Positions 26,988 to 34,848 of a DNA stretch of 64,000 nt are shown one piece after another. This stretch comes from Neobittarella massiliensis (ex Bilen et al. 2018) (GTDB lineage: Bacteria; Bacillota; Clostridia; Oscillospirales; Ruminococcaceae): the NCBI RefSeq assembly GCF_900289145.1, contig NZ_OKQO01000005.1:248001-312000 (forward strand), written 5' to 3'. Made by a program: the position numbers and the translations under genes. Every line of letters starts with the position of its first letter. The first letter of the stretch is position 1. The notes beneath the pieces were generated by a model. That model was given only the letters and a program-made list of their open reading frames with translations, searched no databases and was not told the DNA's origin.

Positions 26988-27118
26988 AAACGGTCACCTG
27001 TCTTTCAAGGGCGGCCCGGCCGCCGGTAAGTAAACTTCTGTGCCACTGTATGCGCCCGCCCCTTTATTGTGGGCAGCGCCCGGGGCGGGCATACCCCGCC
27101 CCGATGGGCACACACAAC

Positions 27119-27151
27119 AAAACACCCTGCACCAGGTGGCAGGGTGTTTTT
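27119..27151 (-). terminator. Terminator or attenuator between secG and rnr
   Basis: AACACCCTGC pairs with GCAGGGTGTT around an 8-nt loop; on the minus strand it is followed by TTTTGTTG. rnr is then reached by read-through or from its own promoter. Confidence 0.8.
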
Positions 27152-27152
27152 C

Positions 27153-27404
27153 TCATTTGGAAAATATTCCGAATACACCGACTAAAAGTGTAAGCGCGAA
27201 AAACGCAACGCCCGCTATTTTGGTCCACTTGGCCAGCAGTGCGTCAGGAGTCCTGCCGCCGGAGCTTCCCAAATAAGACTGCGCCGAGCCGCCGCTGATG
27301 GTGTTTGACATACCGGATGTCGGCTCCTGCATGATGACCATTAAAATAATGACCAGGCAGGAGATGAGCAGTAGTACGCCCGCCACGATCTGAACTGTGT
27401 TCAC
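27153..27404 (-). CDS. secG: Preprotein translocase subunit SecG
   Basis: An 83-residue inner-membrane protein of the Sec channel with two membrane helices (about 4-24 and 60-80) joined by the conserved MQEPTSGMSNTISGGSAQSYLG loop. The GTG start at 27404 has GGAGG 7 nt upstream. It precedes rnr, the usual Firmicute order; smpB and ssrA, which often follow, are not here. Confidence 0.95.
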   Translation of the reverse strand: MNTVQIVAGVLLLISCLVIILMVIMQEPTSGMSNTISGGSAQSYLGSSGGRTPDALLAKWTKIAGVAFFALTLLVGVFGIFSK

Positions 27405-27447
27405 GGTGCCACCTCCGAAGTAAAGCTATGTTCTCACAATAATCAAT

Positions 27448-27476
27448 ATAATAGCATATCTGCTATAAAAAAGCAA
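27448..27476 (-). promoter_or_regulatory. Promoter of secG
   Basis: TTGCTT (27476-27471) and TATTAT (27453-27448), 17-bp spacing, minus strand. Confidence 0.6.
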
Positions 27477-27496
27477 CCAATGGCGTCGATAAATTT

Positions 27497-27526
27497 TTGT
27501 ATACACCAACCAGCGGCGGGTATACT
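27497..27526 (+). promoter_or_regulatory. Promoter of the predicted small RNA
   Basis: TTGTAT (27497-27502) and TATACT (27521-27526) with 18-bp spacing. Confidence 0.6.
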
Positions 27527-27531
27527 ACCAG

Positions 27532-27611
27532 TGTCCATATCACCTTACTTTTTGGCGTTTGCGAATAGGGTGCCATGGACCGGGGGCCGGCGCTCATAGC
27601 CGGCCTTTTTT
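27532..27611 (+). ncRNA. Predicted orphan small RNA of about 80 nt
   Basis: A promoter 6 bp upstream and an ideal terminator at the end define a short transcript with no open frame. Hairpin 1 pairs 27534-27547 with 27566-27579: 5 bp, a 2x2 internal loop, then 7 bp with one G-T. Hairpin 2 is GGCCGGC/GCCGGCC (27585-27605) followed by T6. It matches no RNA family I can name; SRP RNA and tmRNA motifs are absent. It lies between divergent secG and merR. Confidence 0.5.
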
Positions 27612-27668
27612 GGCGTGTTTTGCCACTTTTGGCCCCCGGTACCGGCACCGGCGCAAATTTGCGCTTTA

Positions 27669-27700
27669 CCTTGACGCGGCGTAAGGGCTTATCGTATAGT
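27669..27700 (+). promoter_or_regulatory. MerR-type promoter with operator dyad
   Basis: TTGACG (27671-27676) and TATAGT (27695-27700) are 18 bp apart, longer than usual, as MerR-controlled promoters are. A near-palindrome CCTTGACGC/GGCGTAAGG spans 27669-27686. Confidence 0.6.
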
Positions 27701-27733
27701 TACAGCAGAAATGCGTGATGAGGAGGCCGACAG

Positions 27734-28498
27734 ATGTCTTTTACCGTGAGCCAACTGGCAAAGCTGGCTGGGATAAGCCCCCGGACCCTGCGCTATTACG
27801 ACCAGATCGGCCTGCTGGCGCCCCAACATACCACTGCCGCCGGTTACCGCCTGTACGGCGCCGAGCAGGCCGACACACTGTGGCAGATACTCTTTTACCG
27901 GGAGTTGGGGCTACAGCTGGGCGAGATACGGGCGCTGCTGCGCGACCCGAGCTACGACCGCCGGCAGGCACTGACCGACCACCGCCGCCGTCTGCTGCAA
28001 AAAAGAGAGAAACTGGAGCGGCTATTGGGCGCGGTGGACCGCGTGCTGGCCGCTGACGACACACAGGAGGTGTTTTTATTGGAAGAGAGATTTGACTGCT
28101 TTAAAGAGCAGCTGGTGGCTGAAAATGAGCGCCGCTACGGCAAAGAGGTGCGGGCCAGATACGGAGATGCAGCGGCCGACAGCGCGAACGCGGCGATGCT
28201 CTGCATGAGCCGGGCCGACTACGACCGCTTTACCGCGCTGGAAAAGGAGATCCTGCAGCAGCTGGACGCGCTGTTTGCCGCAGGGACGCCGACCGACGCG
28301 CCGGCGGCGCGGGAGCTGGCCGAAAAGCACCGCCAGTGGCTGACTGCCAGCTGGGGCCACTACGACCCGGCGGCCCATGCGGCGCTGGCGGCGGGCTATG
28401 TGGCCGACGACCGCTTTCGCGACTACTACGACCGGGGCACTGCCGGGCGGGCGGTGTACCTGCGCGATATGATCGCCCACTACACCCAGTCGCTATAA
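27734..28498 (+). CDS. MerR-family regulator with TipAS ligand domain
   Basis: A 254-residue activator. Residues 3-70 are the MerR winged helix (TVSQLAKLAGISPRTLRYYDQIGLL, then GYRLYG), residues 75-110 a dimer coiled coil, and 120-250 a TipAS-like helical domain (HRQWLTASWGHYDPAAHAALAAGYVADDRFRDYYD). In TipA this domain binds thiopeptide antibiotics and switches on resistance genes. ATG 27734 follows GAGGAGG. It stands alone, so its target is probably its own promoter or a distant gene. Confidence 0.92.
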   Translation: MSFTVSQLAKLAGISPRTLRYYDQIGLLAPQHTTAAGYRLYGAEQADTLWQILFYRELGLQLGEIRALLRDPSYDRRQALTDHRRRLLQKREKLERLLGAVDRVLAADDTQEVFLLEERFDCFKEQLVAENERRYGKEVRARYGDAAADSANAAMLCMSRADYDRFTALEKEILQQLDALFAAGTPTDAPAARELAEKHRQWLTASWGHYDPAAHAALAAGYVADDRFRDYYDRGTAGRAVYLRDMIAHYTQSL

Positions 28499-28502
28499 CG
28501 CC

Positions 28503-28541
28503 AAAAGAGGGGGGACTACCGGGTAGTCTCCCCTCTTTTTA
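28503..28541. terminator. Bidirectional terminator between merR and the ABC permease
   Basis: An 18-bp stem with one mismatch, AAAAGAGGGG at the left and CCCCTCTTTTT at the right. Confidence 0.9.
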
Positions 28542-28569
28542 TGTTGCGGTGCAGATGGCTGCACCCATG

Positions 28570-29781
28570 TCAATTTTGCAGCTCGGTGTGGGACTGCTGC
28601 AGCGCGCGCTCGGACCGGCCGGCATATTTGGCCATGACCAGGGCGATACACAGTAGCGCGGCGGCAAAGCCCAGCTGCACGCCCATAGCCTGCCAGATCT
28701 CGACGGGGACCCCGCCCGAAAAGCTGCTGATCTTACAGATGCGGTTGAGGGCTACCGAGTACCAGTAGGTGGGGGTAAAGTGGGCCACGGCCAGCATGCC
28801 TTGACCCAGGTACTCCAGCGGGACGAACACGCCGCCCAGAAAGCTGAGACCCAGCGAGACGAAGTTGGCCACGGCGTTTTGAGTGTTGGGGCTCTTCATG
28901 AAGATGCCGGCCAGCATGGAGATGGCCATGGCCACCAGCGTGAACACCAGCGCGTTGAGCAGCATGAGCCCCAGCAGCCGCATATCGAGCACGGCCAGAT
29001 CGCGGCGGTAGACGACAAAGCCCAGCAGGGTGAGCAGCAGCCAGCAAAAGAGGCTGATGATGAGGCTGTACAGCGACAGCTGCCCGTTGAGCCGGCCGGC
29101 GTTCATGGGGCTGCAGAGGTTGCGGCGGCGCAGATCGGGGCGGCCAAAGGCGATGGTCACCGTGCTGAGGCAGAGCATGACCATGACCATGAGGATGTAG
29201 CTCTGCATGCGAAAGAAGATGTGGTAGCTCTCGCTGACGGGCTGGGCCTCGCCGAACTGGCGGGTGGTGACCTGCACGTGCTGACCGAGGTCGCTGATGG
29301 CGGTCTCGACGACCTGCGCAGGGTCGGCGCCGGGATCGGCCAGCAGACTGCTGCGGACCATTTGCAGGTACTGGCTGACCAGACTGTCGGCGTAGTAGCC
29401 GCGGGCCGAGTTGGGGGTGGTGACTGTTTGTAATTGCAGCGGAGCGGCGGTGAGAAAGCTGGCGGCAAAGCCCTGGGGGATGATGACGATATAGTCGCTG
29501 GCGCGGTAGAAGGTGGCGTCTTGCAGCACCTGTATCTCGTCTTTGAGCGGCACCTCGGTGCCGTTTTGCGACAGGTAGCGGCGCAAGCCCTGGGTGATGG
29601 GGGTATCCCCGTCGCGGTCGATGATGGTGAAGGTGGGCTTTTCGGCGGTAAAGTCGGTGCTGAGCTGCTGGGCGCTCATGTCGGTGAGCAGCACCGAGAG
29701 GGCCATAAAGATGACCACGTAGATGGCCAGCGCCCCCATTTTGCGGGACATGACTTGAAAACAGGCCTTAAATACTCTCAT
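28570..29781 (-). CDS. ABC-2 type permease, second subunit
   Basis: A 403-residue membrane protein of the ABC-2 exporter type. One N-terminal membrane segment (about 17-35), an outer domain of about 160 residues, then five segments from about 190 to 390 (including GVFVPLEYLGQGMLAVAHFTPTYWY). It overlaps the first permease by 14 bp and has AAGGAGG before its ATG. It forms an exporter with the next two genes. The set of one ATPase and two such permeases beside a sensor kinase and regulator resembles LnrLMN, which removes linear polyene and lipopeptide antibiotics. Confidence 0.87.
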   Translation of the reverse strand: MRVFKACFQVMSRKMGALAIYVVIFMALSVLLTDMSAQQLSTDFTAEKPTFTIIDRDGDTPITQGLRRYLSQNGTEVPLKDEIQVLQDATFYRASDYIVIIPQGFAASFLTAAPLQLQTVTTPNSARGYYADSLVSQYLQMVRSSLLADPGADPAQVVETAISDLGQHVQVTTRQFGEAQPVSESYHIFFRMQSYILMVMVMLCLSTVTIAFGRPDLRRRNLCSPMNAGRLNGQLSLYSLIISLFCWLLLTLLGFVVYRRDLAVLDMRLLGLMLLNALVFTLVAMAISMLAGIFMKSPNTQNAVANFVSLGLSFLGGVFVPLEYLGQGMLAVAHFTPTYWYSVALNRICKISSFSGGVPVEIWQAMGVQLGFAAALLCIALVMAKYAGRSERALQQSHTELQN

Positions 29782-30904
29782 AGCGCTGCCTCCTTACGAA
29801 TGCGGCGGTGGCGGCGAACATGACCGCAGCCATGGCCAGCAGGATACCGATGTTGAGGAAGTACTGGCTGTAGCCATCGTAGCAGTACAGGCAGTAGAAG
29901 GCGTCGGAGATGCGGGCGGCGGGATTGAGCCAGGAGACCACCGGCAGCTTTTGCGCCACGGTGTAGTTGATACCGGACACCATGAGGCCGGACAAAAAGC
30001 TGAGCACCATGATGACCGAGATGAGGATGGCGGTCTTGGGCCCATCTTTGATGCGGTGGTTGACCGAGACCAGCGCGCCAAAGGCCACCCCGACCAGACT
30101 GCCCACCAGACAGGTGAGCAGCACCAGTGGCATTTTACCGCCGAAATCTACCCCCAACACGTAGCGGATATAGAGGACGACGATACCCACACAGGCCGTG
30201 TGTACGGTGATGCCGCCGAGCAGATCGGCCGAGACCAGTATGTGCCGGTTGGTGGGAGCTATCGTTTGGCGGGCGCCCACCGGCGACAGGTTGGCCTGCA
30301 GGCGGTCGACGCTGGTGAGGCCCTGAAAGCTGCCGTAGAGGCAGACCATGGCCAGCAGCGCGTAGAAGTAGCCCACCTTTTCGGTGACCGGGTTTTTGGT
30401 GAGGCTGATACCCTCGGTAAAGTCTTGCCGGGCGATGAGCGCGCGCAGCTGCTGCGGATCGCTGACGCCGGCGGCCACGGCGCGGGAGACGGTGTTTTTG
30501 GTCTGCTGGTAGCTGTCGAGAAAGCCGCGCAGGACCGTCTGCTCTATGCCGCTGCCGGAGACGGCCAGCTGGGGGACATCACCGGCCAGGATGTAGCCGG
30601 ACACCTTTTCATTTTGCAGCAGTGTATCGGCCTGCTGGGTGCTGTCGACATAGGTGATAGAGAGCAGGGCGCTGTCGCCCTGCGAGACCTGCTGCAGGGC
30701 GGTCTGCAGTGTTTGGTCCTGCTGGTAGGCGCTGTCGCGCACCACCGCTACCGGCACCGTTTGCAGCTGGGCCGTCTCGTCGAGCGAGCCGAAGGCAAAA
30801 TAGAACAGAGTGGCCATCATCAGCGGGAACACCCAGGTCCAGACCAGAGTCGTGGGGTCGCGCAGGGCGGCGCGGATGCGCTTGAGATAGATGTTGCAAA
30901 ACAT
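29768..30904 (-). CDS. ABC-2 type permease, first subunit
   Basis: A 378-residue permease with the same plan as its partner: one N-terminal segment (TTLVWTWVFPLMMATLFYFAFG), an outer domain of about 140 residues, then five or six membrane segments. It starts 13 nt after the ATPase gene behind AAGGGGG. The two permeases are distant paralogues and probably form a heterodimer. Substrate is inferred, not shown. Confidence 0.87.
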   Translation of the reverse strand: MFCNIYLKRIRAALRDPTTLVWTWVFPLMMATLFYFAFGSLDETAQLQTVPVAVVRDSAYQQDQTLQTALQQVSQGDSALLSITYVDSTQQADTLLQNEKVSGYILAGDVPQLAVSGSGIEQTVLRGFLDSYQQTKNTVSRAVAAGVSDPQQLRALIARQDFTEGISLTKNPVTEKVGYFYALLAMVCLYGSFQGLTSVDRLQANLSPVGARQTIAPTNRHILVSADLLGGITVHTACVGIVVLYIRYVLGVDFGGKMPLVLLTCLVGSLVGVAFGALVSVNHRIKDGPKTAILISVIMVLSFLSGLMVSGINYTVAQKLPVVSWLNPAARISDAFYCLYCYDGYSQYFLNIGILLAMAAVMFAATAAFVRRQRYESI

Positions 30905-30917
30905 GGCGTTTTCCCCC

Positions 30918-31850
30918 TTAATCCCGCAGTTGTTTGCCGGTGATCTCTAAAAACACGTCGTTTAGGGTGGGCGGCTCGGAGAACACCCGCCCAAAGGGCA
31001 GCTGTCGCTGGCGCAGCAGGTCGAGCACGGCGATCATCTGATGGCCGCCCATCATGCAGTGGGCGACGAGCTGGCCGTTTTGGTAACTGACCTGGCGCAC
31101 CCCGTCGATGGCCTGTATCTCGCGCAGCACTGGGGCGGGCAGGTCGGGCAGCTCGACCAAGAGCTTTTCGCCGGTGCGGATCATGGCCTTGAGCTCCTCT
31201 TTGGTGCCAGTGGCGACAGCGCGGCCGCGGTCCATGATCATGATGCGGGAGCAGAGCTGCTCGACCTCCTCCATATAGTGGGAGGTGTAGACCACGGTGG
31301 CCCCCTGGGCGTTGAGACGGCGGATGCCCTCGAGGATGTTGTTGCGGCTCTGGGGGTCGACGGCCACGGTGGGCTCATCCATGAAGATGAGGCTGGGACG
31401 GTGGGCGATGCCACAGGCGATGTTGAGCCGCCGCAGCAGGCCGCCGGAGAGCTTTTTGGGCAGAAACTTGCGGTACTCGCCCAGGCCCACAAAATCGATG
31501 GCCTCATCGACCAGCTCGCGGCGCTTTTTGCGGTCGGCCACGTAAAGGCCACAGAAATAGTCGATATTCTCGAGCACGGTGAGCTCGTGAAACACGGCCA
31601 CGTTTTGCATGACTACGCCGATCTTCTGCTTGCTCTTGTAGTTTTGCGGGCTCATGGGGGAACCGAACAGCGACACCTCGCCGCGGTCGTAGTGTAAAAG
31701 CGAGAGCATGCAGTTGATGGCGGTGGTCTTACCCGAGCCGTTGGGACCCAGCAGGCCGAAGATCTCCCCCTCCTGCACCGACAGGTCGAAGTGGTCGAGG
31801 GCGACCAGGTCGCCGTAGCGCTTGACGAGATTTTTTACTTCTATGATCAA
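30918..31850 (-). CDS. ABC transporter ATP-binding protein
   Basis: A 310-residue ATPase: Walker A GPNGSGKTT (about residues 38-46), signature LSGGLLRRL, Walker B SLIFMDEPT and a C-terminal extension of about 90 residues typical of DrrA/Lnr-type drug exporters. The TTG start at 31850 follows GAGAGGGG at 9 nt; sequence upstream is Pro/Arg-rich and not family-like. First gene of the exporter operon, divergent from the sensor kinase. Confidence 0.93.
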   Translation of the reverse strand: MIIEVKNLVKRYGDLVALDHFDLSVQEGEIFGLLGPNGSGKTTAINCMLSLLHYDRGEVSLFGSPMSPQNYKSKQKIGVVMQNVAVFHELTVLENIDYFCGLYVADRKKRRELVDEAIDFVGLGEYRKFLPKKLSGGLLRRLNIACGIAHRPSLIFMDEPTVAVDPQSRNNILEGIRRLNAQGATVVYTSHYMEEVEQLCSRIMIMDRGRAVATGTKEELKAMIRTGEKLLVELPDLPAPVLREIQAIDGVRQVSYQNGQLVAHCMMGGHQMIAVLDLLRQRQLPFGRVFSEPPTLNDVFLEITGKQLRD

Positions 31851-31918
31851 TGGAATACGCCCCTCTCTATTTTTGGGTGGTGGGCGGCGGGGATCGCTCT
31901 CCCCTGCCCGGTATGACC

Positions 31919-32028
31919 AGTATACCCCACCGGGGCGGCGGTGGGCAGTGAGCGGGGGCACGAGTCGCGGTGACAATTGTCACATGTAGCCGGGTGCGAT
32001 TGCATAAAGGACCGGCTTTTGTTATGCT
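31919..32028. promoter_or_regulatory. Divergent promoters with a 14-bp palindrome between them
   Basis: The kinase promoter is TTGCAT (32000-32005) and TATGCT (32023-32028), 17 bp apart. The exporter has TATACT on the minus strand (31924-31919) but no good -35, as expected of an activated promoter. A perfect palindrome GTGACAATTGTCAC (31970-31983) lies between and is the best candidate for the response-regulator site. Confidence 0.65.
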
Positions 32029-32058
32029 AGAGACAGAAGAGCAAGCGGGGGTGAGCGG

Positions 32059-33120
32059 ATGCAGAAGATCGTGGATAAGGCCGTTTTGCTGGTGTTGTGC
32101 CTGCTTTTATCGCTGGCGCAGGACGCCGGGACCTTTGCGGTGGTGGGGCTGCTGACAGCGGTGGCGCTGACGGCGCTGTGCAGCTACCTGCCGCGCCGGT
32201 GGGGCCCGGCGTGCACGCTGCCCTACCTGCTGCTGTGCTGTGTGTACCCGCTGTTTTTGCTGTTTTTGCCGCTGTGCTGCTACGACTGCACCGGGCAGGA
32301 CCGGTGGTACCTGCGCCTGGGGTGGCTGGTGCCGCTGGCGGTGAGCCTGCGCCGCACCGAGCCCAGCCTGACGGCCACCCTGACCGGGTTTTGCCTGCTG
32401 GCGGTGCTGCTGGCCCGCAAGACCGCCGCGCTGGCGGATATTTTTAGCCGCTACTACCTGCTGCAGGACAACACCCGGGAGGCGGCGATAAACCTGCAGC
32501 AGAAAAACCACGACCTGATGGAAAAACAGGATTATGAGGTGCGCCTGGCTACCCTGGCCGAGCGCAACCGCATTGCCCGCGAGATACACGACAATGTGGG
32601 GCACCTGCTGACCCGCTCGCTGCTGCAGGTGGGGGCTTTGGAGGTGGTGTACCGGGACCAGGAGCCGCTGCGGGAGCAGCTGGACCAGGTGAAGGCCACG
32701 CTTTCGGGGGCCATGGACAACATTCGCAGCAGTGTACACGACCTGCACGACGAGTCGGTAGACCTGGGGGTGCAGCTGCGGGCGCTGGCCGAGAGCACCA
32801 CCTTTTGCCCGGTGCAGCTGGAGTGTGAGATAGAGGACGCGCCGCGGGAGGTAAAGTACTGCTTTATCGCCATTTTGCGGGAGGCGCTGTCGAACATTGC
32901 CCGCCACTCGGACGCCACCGGGGCCACAGTGCGGGCCATCGAGCACCCGGCGCTGTACCAGCTCATCATCCAGGACAACGGCAGCCGCCGACCGGCAGAG
33001 GGCGGGCGCGGCATTGGACTGCAGAACATGCGCGACCGGGTCGAGGCGCTGGGCGGGGTATTTACCGCCGGCTACCAAAATGGGTTTCGCCTGTTTATAT
33101 CGATACCAAAGGAGCACTGA
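32059..33120 (+). CDS. NarL-type sensor histidine kinase
   Basis: A 353-residue kinase. Four or five membrane segments fill residues 1-130, with little outer loop, so it is an intramembrane sensor. A coiled coil leads to the HisKA_3 box ERNRIAREIHDNVGHLLTRSL, whose His is phosphorylated. The ATPase domain shows FIAILREALSNIARHSDA and GRGIGLQNMRDRVEALGG. It ends 3 nt before the response regulator. Divergent exporter genes suggest it senses a membrane-active compound, as LnrJ does. Confidence 0.92.
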   Translation: MQKIVDKAVLLVLCLLLSLAQDAGTFAVVGLLTAVALTALCSYLPRRWGPACTLPYLLLCCVYPLFLLFLPLCCYDCTGQDRWYLRLGWLVPLAVSLRRTEPSLTATLTGFCLLAVLLARKTAALADIFSRYYLLQDNTREAAINLQQKNHDLMEKQDYEVRLATLAERNRIAREIHDNVGHLLTRSLLQVGALEVVYRDQEPLREQLDQVKATLSGAMDNIRSSVHDLHDESVDLGVQLRALAESTTFCPVQLECEIEDAPREVKYCFIAILREALSNIARHSDATGATVRAIEHPALYQLIIQDNGSRRPAEGGRGIGLQNMRDRVEALGGVFTAGYQNGFRLFISIPKEH

Positions 33121-33123
33121 GCG

Positions 33124-33744
33124 ATGGATATCCTCATTATTGACGACGACCCGTTCGTCTGCGCCTCGCTGCAGACGATCTTGCAGGTCCAGGACGACAT
33201 CGAGGTGCTGGGCACCGGCACCAGCGGCCAGCAGGCGGTGGAGCTGTACCGCCGGTACGAGCCGGACATCCTGCTCATCGATATCCAGATGAAGGGGATG
33301 ACCGGGCTTGAGGCGGCGCGGCAGATACTGGCTCAATGGCCGTTGGCGCGCATTTTATTTTTGACCACTTTTTCGGACAACGACTACATCCGCGACGCGC
33401 TGCAGATGGGGGCCAAGGGGTATCTTATCAAGCAGGATATAGAGGCCATCGCCCCGGCGCTGCGGGCGGTGTACTCGGGGCAGAGCGTATTTGGCGACGA
33501 GGTGGTGCACAAGCTGCCCGACCTGATGGGCGCCCCGGCGGGGCCGGACCTCTCGGGCTTTCAGCTGAGTGAGCGGGAGCGGGAGGTGACCGAGCTGGTG
33601 GCGCTGGGGCTTTCGAACCGCGAGATCGCCGACCGGCTGTTTTTGAGTGAGGGGACGGTGCGCAATTACCTGAGTGCTATTTTGGAAAAACTGGACCTGC
33701 GCGACCGCACCCAGCTGGCGGTATTTTACTACCGGCAGAAGTAG
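33124..33744 (+). CDS. NarL/LuxR-family response regulator
   Basis: A 206-residue regulator with a receiver domain (acidic IIDDDP, phosphoacceptor Asp in ILLIDIQM at about residue 53, Lys in KGYLIKQ) and a LuxR helix-turn-helix (LSEREREVTELVALGLSNREIADRLFLSEGTVRNYLSAIL). Partner of the preceding kinase. Its terminator appears to have been split by the AT-rich insertion that follows. Confidence 0.94.
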   Translation: MDILIIDDDPFVCASLQTILQVQDDIEVLGTGTSGQQAVELYRRYEPDILLIDIQMKGMTGLEAARQILAQWPLARILFLTTFSDNDYIRDALQMGAKGYLIKQDIEAIAPALRAVYSGQSVFGDEVVHKLPDLMGAPAGPDLSGFQLSEREREVTELVALGLSNREIADRLFLSEGTVRNYLSAILEKLDLRDRTQLAVFYYRQK

Positions 33745-33765
33745 CGGCGGGCAGATAGCAGACAT

Positions 33766-33783
33766 AAAAGAGGGGACGCTTTG
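33766..33783 (+). terminator. Left arm of a terminator split by an insertion
   Basis: AAAAGAGGGGACGCT TTG (33766-33783) lacks its complement nearby. The complement AGCC TTCCCTCTTTT lies at 34813-34827. Joining the two across CTTTG gives 13 Watson-Crick pairs, one G-T and one mismatch with a TTG loop. Confidence 0.7.
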
Positions 33784-34015
33784 GTATCGCCTTATAAGGA
33801 AGTATTTTAGAAAGCAATAGACATACTGAATTATCGGTTATTGCATAAGTAACCGTTAGAGGAGTACCGAGAAGAACCGTAAAGTTTTGTCGGTGTTTTC
33901 TTTTGGCAGATAAAAGAAAATACTGAAATTTTTAAAAATATGAATTTTTTGATATAAGAACAAAATATAGTTTTGTTCTACGAGATAGACAACTTTGAAT
34001 TTGAAGAGGTTTATA

Positions 34016-34591
34016 ATGAAAAATCAGTATATGCAACTTGTTCCGGCAGACCTATCACTTGCCGAACAGGTAATTGATTACTATAGGAGAAACAGAGACT
34101 TTTTAGAAGCCTTTGAACCTATACGAAGCGAGGAGTTCTTTTCTTTAGATTATCAGCAAGAAGTTTTGAGAAGTGAAATGAAACGCTGTAAAGAAAAGAC
34201 CGCCTTTCGTTTTTATATCAAATCAACAGACCATCCTCAAAAAATTATAGGGATAATCGGTTTGAATAACGTCGTATGGGGAGCTTTCTGCTCTGCTTTT
34301 TTGGGATATAAATTAGATGTAGGTTTTGTAAATAAAGGGTATATGTCTATGGCAGTAGGTATGCTGACAAAATATGCATTTGAAGAATTAGGCTTGCACC
34401 GAATTGAAGCGAATGTGATGCCGAAGAACAGAGCATCTTTAAGAGTTTTAGAAAAAAATCAGTTTATAAATGAGGGGCTTTCAAAATATTATCTAAATAT
34501 CAACGGAATTTGGGAAGACCATATTCATATGGTAAAGATAAATTACGATATGCACGAAATTCCAGTTTGCAGGAATAAAAAACAATACTGA
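34016..34591 (+). CDS. GNAT family acetyltransferase (RimJ/RimL type) on AT-rich insertion
   Basis: A 191-residue acetyltransferase. QLVPADLSLAEQVIDYYRRNRDFLEAFEP begins a RimJ-like fold; LDVGFVNKGYMSMAVGMLTKYAFEELGLHRIEANVMPKNRASLRVLEKNQFINEG carries the acetyl-CoA site and typical C-terminal motifs. The family acetylates ribosomal protein N-termini, other proteins or small molecules; the substrate cannot be told. ATG 34016 follows AAGAGG at 7 nt. Its codon use is AT-rich, unlike every neighbour, which supports transfer. Cargo of the insertion described around it. Confidence 0.9.
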   Translation: MKNQYMQLVPADLSLAEQVIDYYRRNRDFLEAFEPIRSEEFFSLDYQQEVLRSEMKRCKEKTAFRFYIKSTDHPQKIIGIIGLNNVVWGAFCSAFLGYKLDVGFVNKGYMSMAVGMLTKYAFEELGLHRIEANVMPKNRASLRVLEKNQFINEGLSKYYLNINGIWEDHIHMVKINYDMHEIPVCRNKKQY

Positions 34592-34597
34592 TTTCTT

Positions 34598-34639
34598 AAC
34601 CGATGGCTTGTGAAAAAATCACTTGTCATCGGTTTTTTG
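34598..34639 (+). terminator. Terminator after the acetyltransferase
   Basis: AACCGATG pairs with CATCGGTT (34627-34634) with inner TGTGA/TCAC pairs, then TTTT. Confidence 0.75.
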
Positions 34640-34848
34640 TTGTCAAAATCATATGATAATAAATGATGTCCACAGGGATAACGAGTATCGGATTTTATAG
34701 ACCAAAATTTGTAAAATTATTACTTCACAGCATAAAAAGAAACGGTGCAACCTCTTTTCGAGGTTACACCGTAACTTACATAGGAATTACTTCCTTCTGG
34801 GACTGCCCTTTGAGCCTTCCCTCTTTTTATTTATGGCAGATGTGAAAA

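Larger units (their letters stand above)
33784..34812 (+). mobile_element. AT-rich insertion of about 1.03 kb carrying an acetyltransferase
   Basis: Composition changes sharply at both edges. CTTTG occurs at 33779-33783 and 34808-34812 and looks like a 5-bp target duplication. Near each end, 11-12 bp in, the 9-mer AAGGAAGTA (33796-33804) and its inverse TACTTCCTT (34788-34796) stand in opposite orientation. There is no transposase. A hairpin at 34742-34772 and a terminator at 34598 lie inside. Removing 1,029 bp restores a shared terminator for the convergent neighbours. Confidence 0.6.

Noticed and set aside
24801-27029. A 742-codon open frame on the plus strand over rnr
   Set aside because: It mirrors the RNase R codons, shows no domain and has no ribosome site; a shadow of GC-rich coding.
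24680-27150. Search for tmRNA and smpB next to rnr and secG
   Set aside because: No tmRNA acceptor-like ends or tag-coding frame were seen; both genes must lie elsewhere.
27585-27611. GC hairpin with T6 as terminator of secG
   Set aside because: secG is transcribed away from it; the T-run is on the plus strand.
34742-34772. Hairpin ACGGTG...CACCGT as an integron-type recombination site
   Set aside because: No integrase, no core site sequence and no second copy; it is more simply an internal hairpin of the insertion.
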